Source: Desulfosarcina ovata subsp. ovata (GTDB taxonomy: Bacteria > Desulfobacterota > Desulfobacteria > Desulfobacterales > Desulfosarcinaceae). Taken from it: a stretch of DNA of 64,000 nucleotides. The position numbers were made by a program, and so were the translations under genes. The stretch lies in assembly GCF_009689005.1 (NCBI RefSeq), contig NZ_AP021879.1, positions 5,303,724 through 5,367,723 on the forward strand, written 5' to 3'. This document shows positions 20,128 to 28,971 of this stretch, piece by piece (the stretch's first letter is position 1; the number at the start of each line of letters is the position of its first letter). The notes under the pieces are model-generated. The model was not told where the DNA came from. It was given only the letters and a program-made list of their open reading frames with translations, and did not search any database.

Positions 20128-20616
20128 TCACGGTCCGTCATCCCACGCCGTTCCATAGTCCCACGTGTCTTTAATAATTTCGACGATCAGGGAGGTCTCC
20201 ACCGAGTTGACGCCATCGATCTGGCTGACCTTTTCGAAGATCAGGGTTTTGAATTCCGCCAGGGAACCGGCGATGAATTCGATGTCGATGTTGTTGCCTC
20301 CGGTGGTCAGGGCCACATAGTTGAGGGCTTCGATGGCTTTGAGGGCCTGGAGGATGGCGTCTTTTTTCTTCAGGTCGATGTCCAGTTTGATGTTGCCGAT
20401 GATTTCAAACCCCAGTCGGATCGGGTTGCTGACGGCCACCACACTGATGATTTTTTCACTGATCAGGCGTTTCAGCCGCCCCCGGGCCGTGGTTTCGGAA
20501 ATACCCAGTTCCTTGGCGATGTTGACGATGGGCATGCGTCCGTCCTTCTGCAGCAGGCCGACCATTTTACGGTCGACCCGATCGAGCTTCTGTATCCCGG
20601 ATGAGGTGGCTTTCAT
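20128..20616 (-). CDS. Lrp/AsnC-family transcriptional regulator
   Basis: This 162-aa regulator has an N-terminal winged HTH (LDRVDRKMVGLLQKDGRMPIVNIAKELGISETTARGRLKRL, residues ~10-52) and a C-terminal RAM/AsnC ligand-binding domain (VALTTGGNNIDIEFIAGSLAEFKTLI). It probably binds an amino acid or related ligand and its own promoter. It is divergent from the dehydrogenase gene at 20920 across a shared 303-bp AT-rich region, the usual layout for an Lrp regulator and its target. Confidence 0.92.
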   Translation of the reverse strand: MKATSSGIQKLDRVDRKMVGLLQKDGRMPIVNIAKELGISETTARGRLKRLISEKIISVVAVSNPIRLGFEIIGNIKLDIDLKKKDAILQALKAIEALNYVALTTGGNNIDIEFIAGSLAEFKTLIFEKVSQIDGVNSVETSLIVEIIKDTWDYGTAWDDGP

Positions 20617-20919
20617 GGGTGGTTTTCCTTGACTGAATACCTAAAAATTGGATGAAAAAAGCGGAAAAAGTTAAAAATATAAAAAAATATAACGAAAAAC
20701 GCTAAAATAGTCAAAATAAATGTTGCAATAGGAATAAGAAATAACTATATGGAAATTGGGAGCAATGGTTGCTCTGTCGTCGACAACGGCGCATTTGCGC
20801 CGGATACGCAACGCATTCGATGGTATTTGATAACCGTTCCAGAAGGGTAAGTTGTTGACGGGAGCCTGCTCTTGGCCATCTGAGGCGTTGACGGTTCAAT
20901 TCCTATACAAGGAGAATGC
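20617..20919. promoter_or_regulatory. Divergent regulatory region between lrp-like gene and dehydrogenase
   Basis: No gene is visible in this 303-bp gap. Its first ~100 bp are strikingly AT-rich (runs of A and AAAAAT), typical of Lrp-type operators. A good ribosome site (AAGGAG, 20909-20914) precedes the dehydrogenase start. I cannot fix individual promoter elements with confidence. Confidence 0.45.
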
Positions 20920-22233
20920 ATGCAACGCATCATCGTTATCGGCGTGGGCGCCCAGGGCAGTACCGTTGCCAAACGCCTGAACGAGCACCCCGGAGTATCG
21001 GAGATCATTTGTGCGGATTACGACTTCAAGGCCGCCCGTGTCCTCAGTGATTCGCTGGGCAAGGCATCGGCCCTCAAGCTGGATGCCAGTGCGGTCAAGA
21101 ATGTCATCCAGGCGGCCGAAGGGTGTGACCTGATCGTCAACGGCCTGCCCCTGGAGTACAACCTGACGATCATGGAAGCGGCGCTGGCCGTGGGCGCTTC
21201 CTACTTCGATATGGCCGGTCCCATGGAAGACATCGGTTTCGTGGAGAGTTACAAACTGCTGTTTTCCGACTGGCACGCGAAATTCAAGGCCAAAGGCCTC
21301 ACCGCCCTGGTCGGTGCCGGCTCTTCTCCCGGCCTGGCCAACATCATGGCCCGCGAGGCGGTCGAAAAAATGGACCGCTGCGAAACGATCAGTATCTATG
21401 TTTATGAAAACGTATTGACCCGGCGCTTCACCCCCTTCTGGTGGTCCCCGCAAGTGGCGTTCGGGGACATGGCCTACAAAACCTTCCGATTCGAAAATGG
21501 CCGGCACGTTACGGACAAGCCCTTCAGCCGTCCGATCCGCATGAAGCTGCGCGGCATCGACCGGGAAGTGCGCATGGTGGATCATGAGCACGATGAACCG
21601 GTGACCATGGGGCTTTTGGCCGACACGGTGCTCAAGGGGGTCAGGAACGTCGACTTCAAATACGGCGGATTCGGGGTCAAATTTTCCGAACTGCTCTACA
21701 AAATGGGCCTGCTTTCCAACCAGTCGGTGGATCTGAACGGAACCCCGGTGGTGCCCATGGATCTGATCCTGAAACTCTGCCCGCCGGCACCCAAGTATCC
21801 CGATGAACTCAAGTCCATCATCGATGACGGTGTCGTGGCCGAGGAGGGTGCCTTTCTGGTGCGTGTGGAGGGAACCAAGGGGAAGGATCCCGTGCGCATC
21901 GACAGCTACGCCGTGGGACCCGGCCTGGTGGAAGCCTTCGAGACCTCGGGACTCAGCCATGAAGCCTACCTGACCGGCCAGTGCGCCTCGGTTTTTGTCA
22001 AGATGATGGTTGACGACGTCTTCAACGCGGCGGGGCTGTTCGTGCCCGAGCAGCTCGACGCCGGTGCCCGCGAGTACTGCTTTCGCAACCTCGCCGAACT
22101 GGGGGTGACCATCGACGAAACCCTCCGGCAGCGAACCGTCTACACCCGCCGGCGCCGCAAAGCGGTTTCCAAGCGCCCCTTAAGTGCTGTGGGGCGGTCC
22201 GGGCAGACCGTTCAACCCGCATCGTTTGCCTGA
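20920..22233 (+). CDS. Saccharopine dehydrogenase-family NAD(P)-dependent oxidoreductase
   Basis: This 437-aa protein has an N-terminal Rossmann fold (MQRIIVIGVGAQGSTVAKRLNEH, GxGxxG-type) and a saccharopine dehydrogenase-like C-terminal domain; VGAGSSPGLANIMAREAV is a family stretch. Members act on amino-acid or polyamine imines (saccharopine, lysine, carboxynorspermidine). Position between an Lrp regulator and the polyamine importer suggests a lysine- or polyamine-linked substrate, which is inference. The last ~30 residues (RRRRKAVSKRPLSAVGRSG) are basic and look non-conserved. Confidence 0.85.
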   Translation: MQRIIVIGVGAQGSTVAKRLNEHPGVSEIICADYDFKAARVLSDSLGKASALKLDASAVKNVIQAAEGCDLIVNGLPLEYNLTIMEAALAVGASYFDMAGPMEDIGFVESYKLLFSDWHAKFKAKGLTALVGAGSSPGLANIMAREAVEKMDRCETISIYVYENVLTRRFTPFWWSPQVAFGDMAYKTFRFENGRHVTDKPFSRPIRMKLRGIDREVRMVDHEHDEPVTMGLLADTVLKGVRNVDFKYGGFGVKFSELLYKMGLLSNQSVDLNGTPVVPMDLILKLCPPAPKYPDELKSIIDDGVVAEEGAFLVRVEGTKGKDPVRIDSYAVGPGLVEAFETSGLSHEAYLTGQCASVFVKMMVDDVFNAAGLFVPEQLDAGAREYCFRNLAELGVTIDETLRQRTVYTRRRRKAVSKRPLSAVGRSGQTVQPASFA

Positions 22234-22434
22234 CACGGTAAATTTGTTCTAATGCTAACCAACTGAAATGATAGATTCGTTGCATATTCTACAGACATGT
22301 AAGATCAAGGGGTTACAAACAGAACAAATTCACCCTGTTTGCCTGAAAAGACCTTTGACTTTTAGCGGCAATCGCATTACAGGTGGCCGCCATATTCCCA
22401 AGACAGCCGCATCCGGACCCTGTTCCATAAGATT

Positions 22435-22481
22435 AGTGTCCATCCAGAAATAGGCAAATTGGTCATTTCTGGATGGGCACT
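22435..22481. repeat. Interspersed inverted repeat, family A, short form
   Basis: This 47-bp element consists of AGTGTCCATCCAGAAAT and its complement ATTTCTGGATGGGCACT around AGGCAAATTGGTC. It is the uninterrupted version of the element at 8513-8655. A single arm (GTCCATCCAGAAATAG) also occurs at 60083-60098. It lies in the 358-bp gap before potA, which contains no gene. Confidence 0.82.
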
Positions 22482-22492
22482 CGATTAACGGT

Positions 22493-22567
22493 CGCAGGCA
22501 TGGCCAGTTCGACAGAACACCGTAGTTGACGAAGCCATTGATGCTTGTAGCGGGCCATGCCCGCGAA
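22493..22567. repeat. REP-like inverted repeat, family C copy 3 (degenerate)
   Basis: The right arm (22546-22567, GTAGCGGGCCATGCCCGCG) matches copies at 6970 and 12543; the left arm (GTCGCAGGCATGGCCAGTTC) has diverged. It lies directly upstream of potA. Confidence 0.7.
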
Positions 22568-22591
22568 AAACAGAAAATCGATCCATAGGAT

Positions 22592-23647
22592 ATGAATCAG
22601 ACGTTGACCACTGACCAAGGCCTCTCGATTCAACACATCTGCAAACAATTCGGTGACGTCAAAGCACTGAACGATGTCAGCCTGGATGTTGCCCCGGGAG
22701 AGTTTTTTACCCTCCTGGGACCGTCGGGATGCGGCAAAACTACCCTGTTGCGGATCATTGCCGGGCTGGAACTGGCCGATTCGGGCCGTATTTTCAGCGG
22801 CGGCAAAGAGATCACCCACCTGCCGGCCATCAAACGCCAGGTCAACACGGTGTTTCAGAGCTACGCCTTGTTTCCGCACCTGACCATATACGAAAACGTG
22901 GCTTTCGGCCTGCGCTCACGCAAATTTCCCGAGGATGAAATTAAAAAGCGGGTTGACCGCCGGCTGGAGATGCTGGACCTTGGCCCCATGGCCCGGCGCC
23001 ATCCGCATCAGCTATCCGGTGGCCAGAAACAACGCGTGGCCCTGGCCCGCGCCCTGGTCAACGAACCGGACGTCCTGCTCCTGGACGAGCCCATGAGCGC
23101 TCTGGACGCCCGGCTGCGCGCCCAGGTGCAGGAGGACCTGCGTCGGCTGCAGCGCAAACTGAGGCGCACCTTCATCTTGGTGACCCACGATCAGGCCGAG
23201 GCCCTGGTATGCAGCGACCGGATCGCCGTGATGCGGCAGGGCCATGTGGTGCAGTGCGGTGAGCCCGAAATGGTGTACGATTATCCCCGGGACAGCTTCG
23301 TGGCCCAGTTTCTCGGTGCGGCCAACCTGATCGAGGCGACCCGGGTTCCCGGCGGGGTCCAGACCGCTTTCGGTTTCCTGGCCCTGGAAAAAGCGCCGTC
23401 CTGGGAGAAAGGCACCGTGGCCATCCGTCCCGAGTGGATCGGCATCGGTGAGACCGAGCCCCAGTGTAATGGCATCCGGGCGCGGGTCAGCGAAATCGTC
23501 TACCGCGGAACCAATTTTGATCTGTGGCTGGAACCGGGGCCGATCAGGGTACGCACCAGTTCCTATCGGCGCATCGATCCCGGCCGGGAGGTATGGCTGG
23601 AACTGGCCCCCAAGGAGCTCGTGATTCTTGAAGACGAAACTCGCTGA
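22592..23647 (+). CDS. potA: Spermidine/putrescine ABC transporter ATPase PotA
   Basis: This 351-aa ATPase has Walker A GPSGCGKT (residues 43-50), the Q-loop VFQSYALFPHLTIYENVAFGLR typical of PotA/MalK-type importers, signature QLSGGQKQRVALARAL, Walker B LLLDEPMSALDARLR, and a C-terminal TOBE domain (~residues 270-350). It overlaps potB by 20 bp. Substrate assignment to polyamines rests on the whole potABCD set. Confidence 0.93.
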   Translation: MNQTLTTDQGLSIQHICKQFGDVKALNDVSLDVAPGEFFTLLGPSGCGKTTLLRIIAGLELADSGRIFSGGKEITHLPAIKRQVNTVFQSYALFPHLTIYENVAFGLRSRKFPEDEIKKRVDRRLEMLDLGPMARRHPHQLSGGQKQRVALARALVNEPDVLLLDEPMSALDARLRAQVQEDLRRLQRKLRRTFILVTHDQAEALVCSDRIAVMRQGHVVQCGEPEMVYDYPRDSFVAQFLGAANLIEATRVPGGVQTAFGFLALEKAPSWEKGTVAIRPEWIGIGETEPQCNGIRARVSEIVYRGTNFDLWLEPGPIRVRTSSYRRIDPGREVWLELAPKELVILEDETR

Positions 23648-24548
23648 TTCGATTCTGACCTGGTACGGCGAACTGACCACCCGCGGCCAACTGATTCGGC
23701 GCGGGAGGCTCCTGCTGATACCCGGCATGCTCTGGCTGATGCTCTTTCTGGTACTGCCCGGGCTGGTGCTGGTGGCAGTGAGCTGCATTACCCGGGGGGC
23801 CTACGGCCAGCTGGAGTGGACCTTCACGCTGGAGAACTACAAACGCCTGGCCGGGTTTTCCCTTTTCGGCTGGACGCCCGATTACCTGATGATCCTCTGG
23901 CGGTCGGTGGTGGTGGCCTTTGTCACTACCGGGGTATCCGTGCTGCTCTCCTATCCGCTTTGCTTTTTCATTGCCGGCCGACCCGAGCGCAGCCGCTACA
24001 TGTGGCTGACCCTGGTGATCATCCCCTTCTGGACCAACATGGTTATCCGGGCTTACGCCTGGTTTCTGATCCTCTCGCCGGAGATGCCCTTTGCCCGCAT
24101 CGCCGCGATTTTCGGATTCATTCCCGACGGTGCGCCGCTCTACCCCAACGCCTTTGCCGTTTATCTGGGCATGGTATCCATGTTTCTGCCCTTCGTGACC
24201 CTGCCGCTATACGCCAGTGTGGAACGGCTGGATTGGTCGCTGGTCGAGGCGGCCCAGGATCTTTACGCGTCAAGGGTGCGCGTTTTCACTCAGGCGATTC
24301 TGCCCCAGACCATGCCGGGGCTGTCGGTGGGCATCATCCTGACATTCATCCCGGCCATGGGTATGTTCGTGGTGCCCGATCTTCTGGGCGGCGCCAAGTA
24401 CATGCTGGTGGGCAACTTGATCCAGCAGCAGTTCGGCCCCAGCCGGGATTGGCCCTTCGGGGCGGCCATCAGCATGGGACTGATGGTGCTGACCATGATC
24501 GGACTGCAGATTTACCGTCGCAAGGGCAAGGAGATCGAATACGTATGA
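23628..24548 (+). CDS. potB: Polyamine ABC transporter permease PotB
   Basis: This 306-aa inner-membrane protein has about six transmembrane segments and the binding-protein-dependent transport EAA motif (LVEAAQDLYASRVRVFTQAILPQTMPG). The start at 23628 overlaps potA; the first membrane helix is LLLIPGMLWLMLFLVLPGLVLVAVS. It ends in a 4-bp ATGA overlap with potC. Confidence 0.93.
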   Translation: MKTKLADSILTWYGELTTRGQLIRRGRLLLIPGMLWLMLFLVLPGLVLVAVSCITRGAYGQLEWTFTLENYKRLAGFSLFGWTPDYLMILWRSVVVAFVTTGVSVLLSYPLCFFIAGRPERSRYMWLTLVIIPFWTNMVIRAYAWFLILSPEMPFARIAAIFGFIPDGAPLYPNAFAVYLGMVSMFLPFVTLPLYASVERLDWSLVEAAQDLYASRVRVFTQAILPQTMPGLSVGIILTFIPAMGMFVVPDLLGGAKYMLVGNLIQQQFGPSRDWPFGAAISMGLMVLTMIGLQIYRRKGKEIEYV

Positions 24549-25345
24549 GACGCCAGCATCCCCTGATCGTCGCGGCGTCCTGCCTGACCCTGCTTTTTCT
24601 CTACCTGCCCCTTCTGGGAGTGGCGATTTTTTCGGTCAACGACGCCCGCCGCGGGCTGGTCTGGAAGGGGTTCACCCTTAAGTGGTATCTCAAGCTGTTC
24701 GAGAACGACTGGATTCTCCAGGCCGCCTGGAACACGCTGCTGCTGGCCGTGGTCTCCACCATCGTCGCCACCCTGTTGGGAACCATCCTGGCCATTGCCA
24801 TGGACCGTTTTCCCTGGCGGCCGCGGACCAGCGGCGTTCTGGACGTGATCCTGCACATTCCCGTGGTGATCCCCGATATTATCCTGGCCGCCGCCCTGGT
24901 GGTGGCCTTCGGCCTGTTGCGCATGGTCTCCTCCATTTTCGAGCCGGGCCTTCTTAACATGATCATTGGCCATATCACTTTCCAGATCGCCTTCGTCGCC
25001 CTGGTGGTGAGAAGTCGCCTGGTGGCTATCGGCAGTGAAGTGGAGGAGGCGGCCCGTGACCTGTTCGCCACCAACTGGTATATCTTGAGAAAAGTGATGC
25101 TGCCGCTGCTCATGCCCGGCATCATCGCCGGTGCGATGCTGGCCTTCACCCTCTCGCTGGATGATTTCGTGATCAGCTTTTTTACTGCCGGCCCCGATTC
25201 CCAGACGCTGCCGCTGTTCATTTTCGCGGCCGTGCGTCGGGGGGTGACCCCGCAGATCCATGCCCTGTCAACCCTGATCATGCTGGTCACCGTGATTCTG
25301 GTCGTTGCGACCGAACGCTTTACCCGCAAACACGAGGCTGCGTAA
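24545..25345 (+). CDS. potC: Polyamine ABC transporter permease PotC
   Basis: This 266-aa permease starts at ATG 24545 (MRRQHPLIVAASCLTLLFLYLPLLGVAIFS), overlapping the potB stop codon. It has the EAA loop VEEAARDLFATNWYILRKVMLPLLMPGIIAG and the PotC-like ending with FTLSLDDFVISFFTAGPDSQTLPLFIF. A much longer in-frame reading beginning inside potB is rejected as unconserved. Confidence 0.94.
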   Translation: MRRQHPLIVAASCLTLLFLYLPLLGVAIFSVNDARRGLVWKGFTLKWYLKLFENDWILQAAWNTLLLAVVSTIVATLLGTILAIAMDRFPWRPRTSGVLDVILHIPVVIPDIILAAALVVAFGLLRMVSSIFEPGLLNMIIGHITFQIAFVALVVRSRLVAIGSEVEEAARDLFATNWYILRKVMLPLLMPGIIAGAMLAFTLSLDDFVISFFTAGPDSQTLPLFIFAAVRRGVTPQIHALSTLIMLVTVILVVATERFTRKHEAA

Positions 25346-25403
25346 CCCCGCCGGAAGGGGGGCGCGACATTACCCATAAAGATCGAAAAAAGGAGAAGAG
25401 GCG

Positions 25404-26450
25404 ATGCGAAAAATTGGACTGCTCATGGCGGTAATGGTGCTGTTGTCGGTAGTGGCGGCCAGTGCCGAAGAGGTGAGAATTTATACTTGGTCGGAGTATA
25501 TGGACGAGGAGAAAATGCCGACCGACTTCGAGGCCCGGACCGGGATCAAGGTGCGGCTGGATATCTACGAGAACAACGAGGAGATGGTGGCCAAGCTCCA
25601 GGCCGGTGGCGTGAGCCAGTATGACATCATCGTGCCGTCCGACTACATCATGCCGGTATTGATCAACCAGAACCTGGTCCAGCCCCTGGATCACGGACAG
25701 ATACCCAACCTGGGCAACCTCAAACCGATTTTCCGAAACACCACCTATGATCCGGGCAACAAATACTCCGTGGCCTACCAGTGGGGCACGGTGGGGCTCA
25801 TGTACCGCAAGGACAAAGTCAGCGCGGATGCGGTGAAAAGCTGGTCCGTGCTCTTCGATGCGGCGAAACAGCCCGGCGCCTTCTGGCTGATCGACTCGGT
25901 CCGTGAGATGATGGGCATCGCCCTGGTCTACCAGGGCAAGGATTTCAACAGCACCAACCCCGTGGATCTCAAGGCCGCCGCCGACCTTCTGGTGGCCACC
26001 AAACGCACCAAGAACTGCATGGGCTTCAAACCGGGTGTGGGCGGTAAGAACGATGTGGTTGCCGGCACGGCCGTGGCCGCTATCGTCTACAATGGCGACG
26101 CCATCCAGTCGGTCAGCCAGGAACCGGACAAACTGGGTTTCGTGATTCCCAAAGAGGGTAGTGAGATCTGGTATGACTCCATGTGCATTCCCGCCAAGGC
26201 GCCCAACCCCGCGGCGGCGCACAAGTGGATCAACTGGATTCTCGATCCCCAGGTGGGTGCCGAACTCTCCAACTACAACCAGTACGCCACCCCCAACGCG
26301 GCCGCCGAAGCTCACATTACGCCGGAAGACCTTGAAAATTCGGGTATTTATCCCACTCCCGAGATCATGGAAAAGCTTTACTTCACCAAGGATCTGGGCA
26401 AGCAGAACCGCATCATGGACGAGGCCTGGACCCGCGCCAAGTCCCACTGA
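25404..26450 (+). CDS. potD: Polyamine-binding periplasmic protein PotD
   Basis: This 348-aa protein has a signal peptide (IGLLMAVMVLLSVVAASA), then EEVRIYTWSEYMDEEKMPTDFEARTGIKV, the standard PotD/PotF opening. A strong ribosome site (AAGGAGAAGAGG) precedes ATG 25404. It is the last pot gene and is followed by a terminator at 26502-26557. Confidence 0.94.
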   Translation: MRKIGLLMAVMVLLSVVAASAEEVRIYTWSEYMDEEKMPTDFEARTGIKVRLDIYENNEEMVAKLQAGGVSQYDIIVPSDYIMPVLINQNLVQPLDHGQIPNLGNLKPIFRNTTYDPGNKYSVAYQWGTVGLMYRKDKVSADAVKSWSVLFDAAKQPGAFWLIDSVREMMGIALVYQGKDFNSTNPVDLKAAADLLVATKRTKNCMGFKPGVGGKNDVVAGTAVAAIVYNGDAIQSVSQEPDKLGFVIPKEGSEIWYDSMCIPAKAPNPAAAHKWINWILDPQVGAELSNYNQYATPNAAAEAHITPEDLENSGIYPTPEIMEKLYFTKDLGKQNRIMDEAWTRAKSH

Positions 26451-26501
26451 TGAGCTGTGCGGGCCAAGCCTGCGAACGACTGTATTAAGTGCTATCCCAC
26501 C

Positions 26502-26557
26502 AACCGCCCGTCCGGCCGCCGGAAACTTTTTCCTACTGCCGGCCAGGCGGTTTTTTT
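26502..26557 (+). terminator. Rho-independent terminator of potABCD
   Basis: AACCGCC pairs with GGCGGTT, and inside it CCGGC pairs with GCCGG across a small internal loop; the stem is followed by seven T residues (26551-26557). It lies 50 bp after the potD stop codon. Confidence 0.8.
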
Positions 26558-26694
26558 CGTAAATTGGCCGGTCAGGAATTCATCCCGGACGGCTTGCCGG
26601 CCATTGGACATCGTCCGGTGGTTAGGTATTTTGGCTCATTAGGGTACCAGCAGGGGAATGCTAAGGTGATTTGCCAAAATATCCATACCAATCT

Positions 26695-27764
26695 TTAAGC
26701 AGGATTTATCCTGATGTCCCATTTCGGCAACAGAGGATTTCGTTGCAACCTTGATTCCACTTTTCGCATAGCCTTTTTAGACAGTGAGATCCCTTTAAGA
26801 TACACTTTTTGACTGAACTTCACAATCGGGTTGATACCTTTCCATGTCATGCTCTTCGCCCATTCAAGCATGGTTTCCCTATCCACAAGCTTGGTTCCGT
26901 TCCAATGTTGTTCCAAGATTCCCCAACATCGCTCCACAGGGTTATATTTGCTGTGGTATGGCGGGTAATAAAGAATTTGTACGGGCTTTGCGATGTAGTC
27001 AGTGAAATCCACCATTCGCTTGAGAAACTGAGTTCGCTGCCCATTGCTCTCCGGGCCGTTATCAGCCTTAATCTGAAGGAGGGAAATGCTATCGCGTTCC
27101 TCGGCAGGTATGTGGTCCCACCATTCATATAGGCTGTCTAAGATAAAATCGCTTGTCTTGAAGGAACTTCCAAAGATGATGTTCAACTGTCCGCTGTCTT
27201 CATCCAATACACCAAACGGCGTATATTTTTCCTTACAACCCATGTCGTGGTCGGCAGCCTGATTATCGCCACGTGTTTTACCTCCGCGGCTATATTCTCC
27301 GATTTTCACGGTGGCCTTGCAGTCAATGCTTATTCGCTTGGTCTCTCCTTCGTCAAACTGTTGTCCGTCCTTTTCTTTGATATTGTTGAAAATAGCGTCT
27401 GTTTGCGGGTTTTTTTTAAAGGTTTGGCTTTCTCTACCAGACGCAAACGAAAGCCGTTTCGGTTGAGTATATTTGCCATGGTTCTGGGTGATGGGAGCAT
27501 TTCCTCCGGGAAACCCTTATCTCGCAACTGTTTTAGTGCTTCCGCTGCCGTCAAACGAGTAAATGACAACGTTGTACGGAAAGTCGGGTCCTGTTGGGCA
27601 TGGAATTCGGCCAATTCAAATAACACTGCGGCGACCTCTGGATGTTTTTCTTCCCAAATTTTGTTGCCGCAACAAGCTTTTTTTGCACCCAAACAAATGA
27701 TGCCGGTGCGTTTTTCATTCAGACCCAACTCAACCGTATTACGATTCCAACCCGAAAATGAAAG
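26695..27764 (-). pseudogene. ISAzo13-family transposase, N-terminally truncated and frameshifted
   Basis: Two minus-strand frames together give a continuous transposase: 27764-27330 (SGWNRNTVELGLNEKRTGI ... LVEKAKPLKK) and then NPQTDAIFNNIKEKDG ... SIDCKATVKIGEYSRGGKTRGDNQAADHD ... YYPPYHSKYNPVERCWGILEQHWNG to the stop at 26695. The join is a run of eight A (minus strand, around 27410-27417) and needs a -1 shift. Roughly the first 70-100 residues of a full transposase are missing and an in-frame stop lies just upstream. The 3' flank (26621-26694) contains ATTTTGGC and GCCAAAAT copies that may mark one end. It is most likely a dead remnant. Confidence 0.82.
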
Positions 27765-27773
27765 GGGGTTCGG

Positions 27774-28121
27774 CTATGCCACATGCAACAGAAATTCGAC
27801 TTTAACAGCTTCGAATAGAAAGACAATACGCCTGTCGTCGGTGCGAATGAGTATCCCAGCGTTTAAAAGTGCAGTAACATCACCATGAACTGCCTTTACA
27901 TCACGCCCGACACGTCTCGCTGCTTCGCGGATTGAGACAGGACCTGCTCCGCAGAGAACCTTGAGCAACTCCCACCGCTTTGCGGTTAATACCCTCCAAA
28001 GCAATTCCGGAGTTGCAAAGCTGATGCGTGCGGACTCTTGGGCCTTTCCTGTTTTCCATGCCTTTGTAAAATCTGCCATCGAATCGGCAGGTTTTCGTAC
28101 GTCAAGAGTTACGGTTTTCAT
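27774..28121 (-). CDS. HTH DNA-binding protein, probable antitoxin partner of a DUF6516-type toxin
   Basis: This 115-aa winged-HTH protein contains LLWRVLTAKRWELLKVLCGAGPVSIREAARRVGRDVKAVHGDVTALLNAGILIRTDDRRIVF, typical of the HVO_A0114-like regulators often encoded just after a DUF6516 gene. Here the partner survives only as a 41-codon stub (28102-28224) that overlaps its start by 20 bp. The gene itself looks intact, so it would be an orphan antitoxin squeezed between a dead IS and a transposon. Confidence 0.75.
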   Translation of the reverse strand: MKTVTLDVRKPADSMADFTKAWKTGKAQESARISFATPELLWRVLTAKRWELLKVLCGAGPVSIREAARRVGRDVKAVHGDVTALLNAGILIRTDDRRIVFLFEAVKVEFLLHVA

Positions 28122-28224
28122 GGTTCAACCTCTTTATATCATGCTGGAAATCAGCGACCAACTGTTCCGGAGTCGTGAATACATAGGCACTTTCTTTTCC
28201 ATCGAAATGCCGATGATCACCCTT
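28102..28224 (-). pseudogene. 3' stub of a DUF6516-type (toxin) gene cut by the transposon
   Basis: The frame reads KGDHRHFDGKESAYVFTTPE followed by QLVADFQHDIKRLNHENRNS and a stop, matching the conserved C-terminal KGDHRH and QL..DF..D segments I associate with DUF6516. It begins exactly where the transposon inverted repeat ends. The 5' part is not recognisable on the other side of the transposon. Confidence 0.65.
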
Positions 28225-28282
28225 CTGCTAAGGCAAAAATAGTGTAACGGCCTACCCCGCCTATGCGGCAAAAGTGTAACGG
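28225..28282. repeat. Left transposon end: terminal repeat plus second transposase-binding-like site
   Basis: GGCAAAAATAGTGTAACGG (28232-28250) is repeated as GGCAAAAGTGTAACGG (28267-28282), 35 bp further in and in the same orientation. From here to 28538 (about 255 bp) no gene is visible. Confidence 0.75.
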
Positions 28283-28538
28283 TTGGTTCTACTATCCCGC
28301 AGCGAGACCCCGCCCCAAAAATCAATAAACCTACCACGCTACCCCGCCGCAATAGCTCCCGCCGGCAATCGTTTTTACCAAAAAGTTTTTGTAGGTTGTA
28401 AAGTGGGTATTGTCATGGTCCAAGAAAATGAGGAGAAAGCCCGGAACCATCACTTCCGGGCTTTCAGGGTGAACTCCGTATCAAGGCCGGATGTTCATTA
28501 AGTAAATTACTTTAAACTCCGGCCACTTTCAAGGCCGG

Positions 28539-28928
28539 ATGGTAAAGCTGATCCAAATATCCTGTCGTTGGTGCAACACCGTTTTTTGTGTGTGCCGGTG
28601 CTGCTTTCGTGGGCATGCTTATTGTTGCGATGCATGCCGCATCGCCGGTCGTCTCCAGTCCCGTCGAAAAGCGCAGCGACGCTACCGTAAAACCGATAAA
28701 GGTAAAAAAGCCCACCGTCTTGCCGAAAACCGTCGTCGGCATCGTGAAATCGATCCACGTAGAAAAAACATGGATGATCATACTTCAACAAGCCCTTTTA
28801 AACGGGTTATGTTGCCACCACAGATCGAAATTTCGGTACCTTTTCGCCTCGGTTTTCGATGCCGCTGCCATTTTTGCGGTCGGCCGGGTGAAATTGTGAG
28901 CCATTTTCCACGCCGTGGTTATGGATGA
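28539..28928 (+). CDS. Cys-rich basic zinc-binding-like protein of the transposon
   Basis: This 129-aa protein begins MVKLIQISCRWCNTVFCVCR and has a dense cluster of cysteines (9, 12, 17, 19, 21, 22, 29, 30, 33) followed by a strongly basic stretch (RRKAQRRYRKTDKGKKAHRL) and a C-terminal CRCHFCG (Cys108, 110, 113). The pattern C-x2-C...C..C-x-RG-x2-YC-x2-C-R, then A-x-RRY, recalls small zinc-ribbon-like proteins I have seen annotated as hypothetical; no function is known to me. AAGG six nt before the ATG is a modest ribosome site. It could bind DNA or RNA at the transposon ends. Confidence 0.65.
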   Translation: MVKLIQISCRWCNTVFCVCRCCFRGHAYCCDACRIAGRLQSRRKAQRRYRKTDKGKKAHRLAENRRRHREIDPRRKNMDDHTSTSPFKRVMLPPQIEISVPFRLGFRCRCHFCGRPGEIVSHFPRRGYG

Positions 28929-28971
28929 AATCTTTTTCAGGATTTTTTACGCAGATAAGGAGGCCAATATC

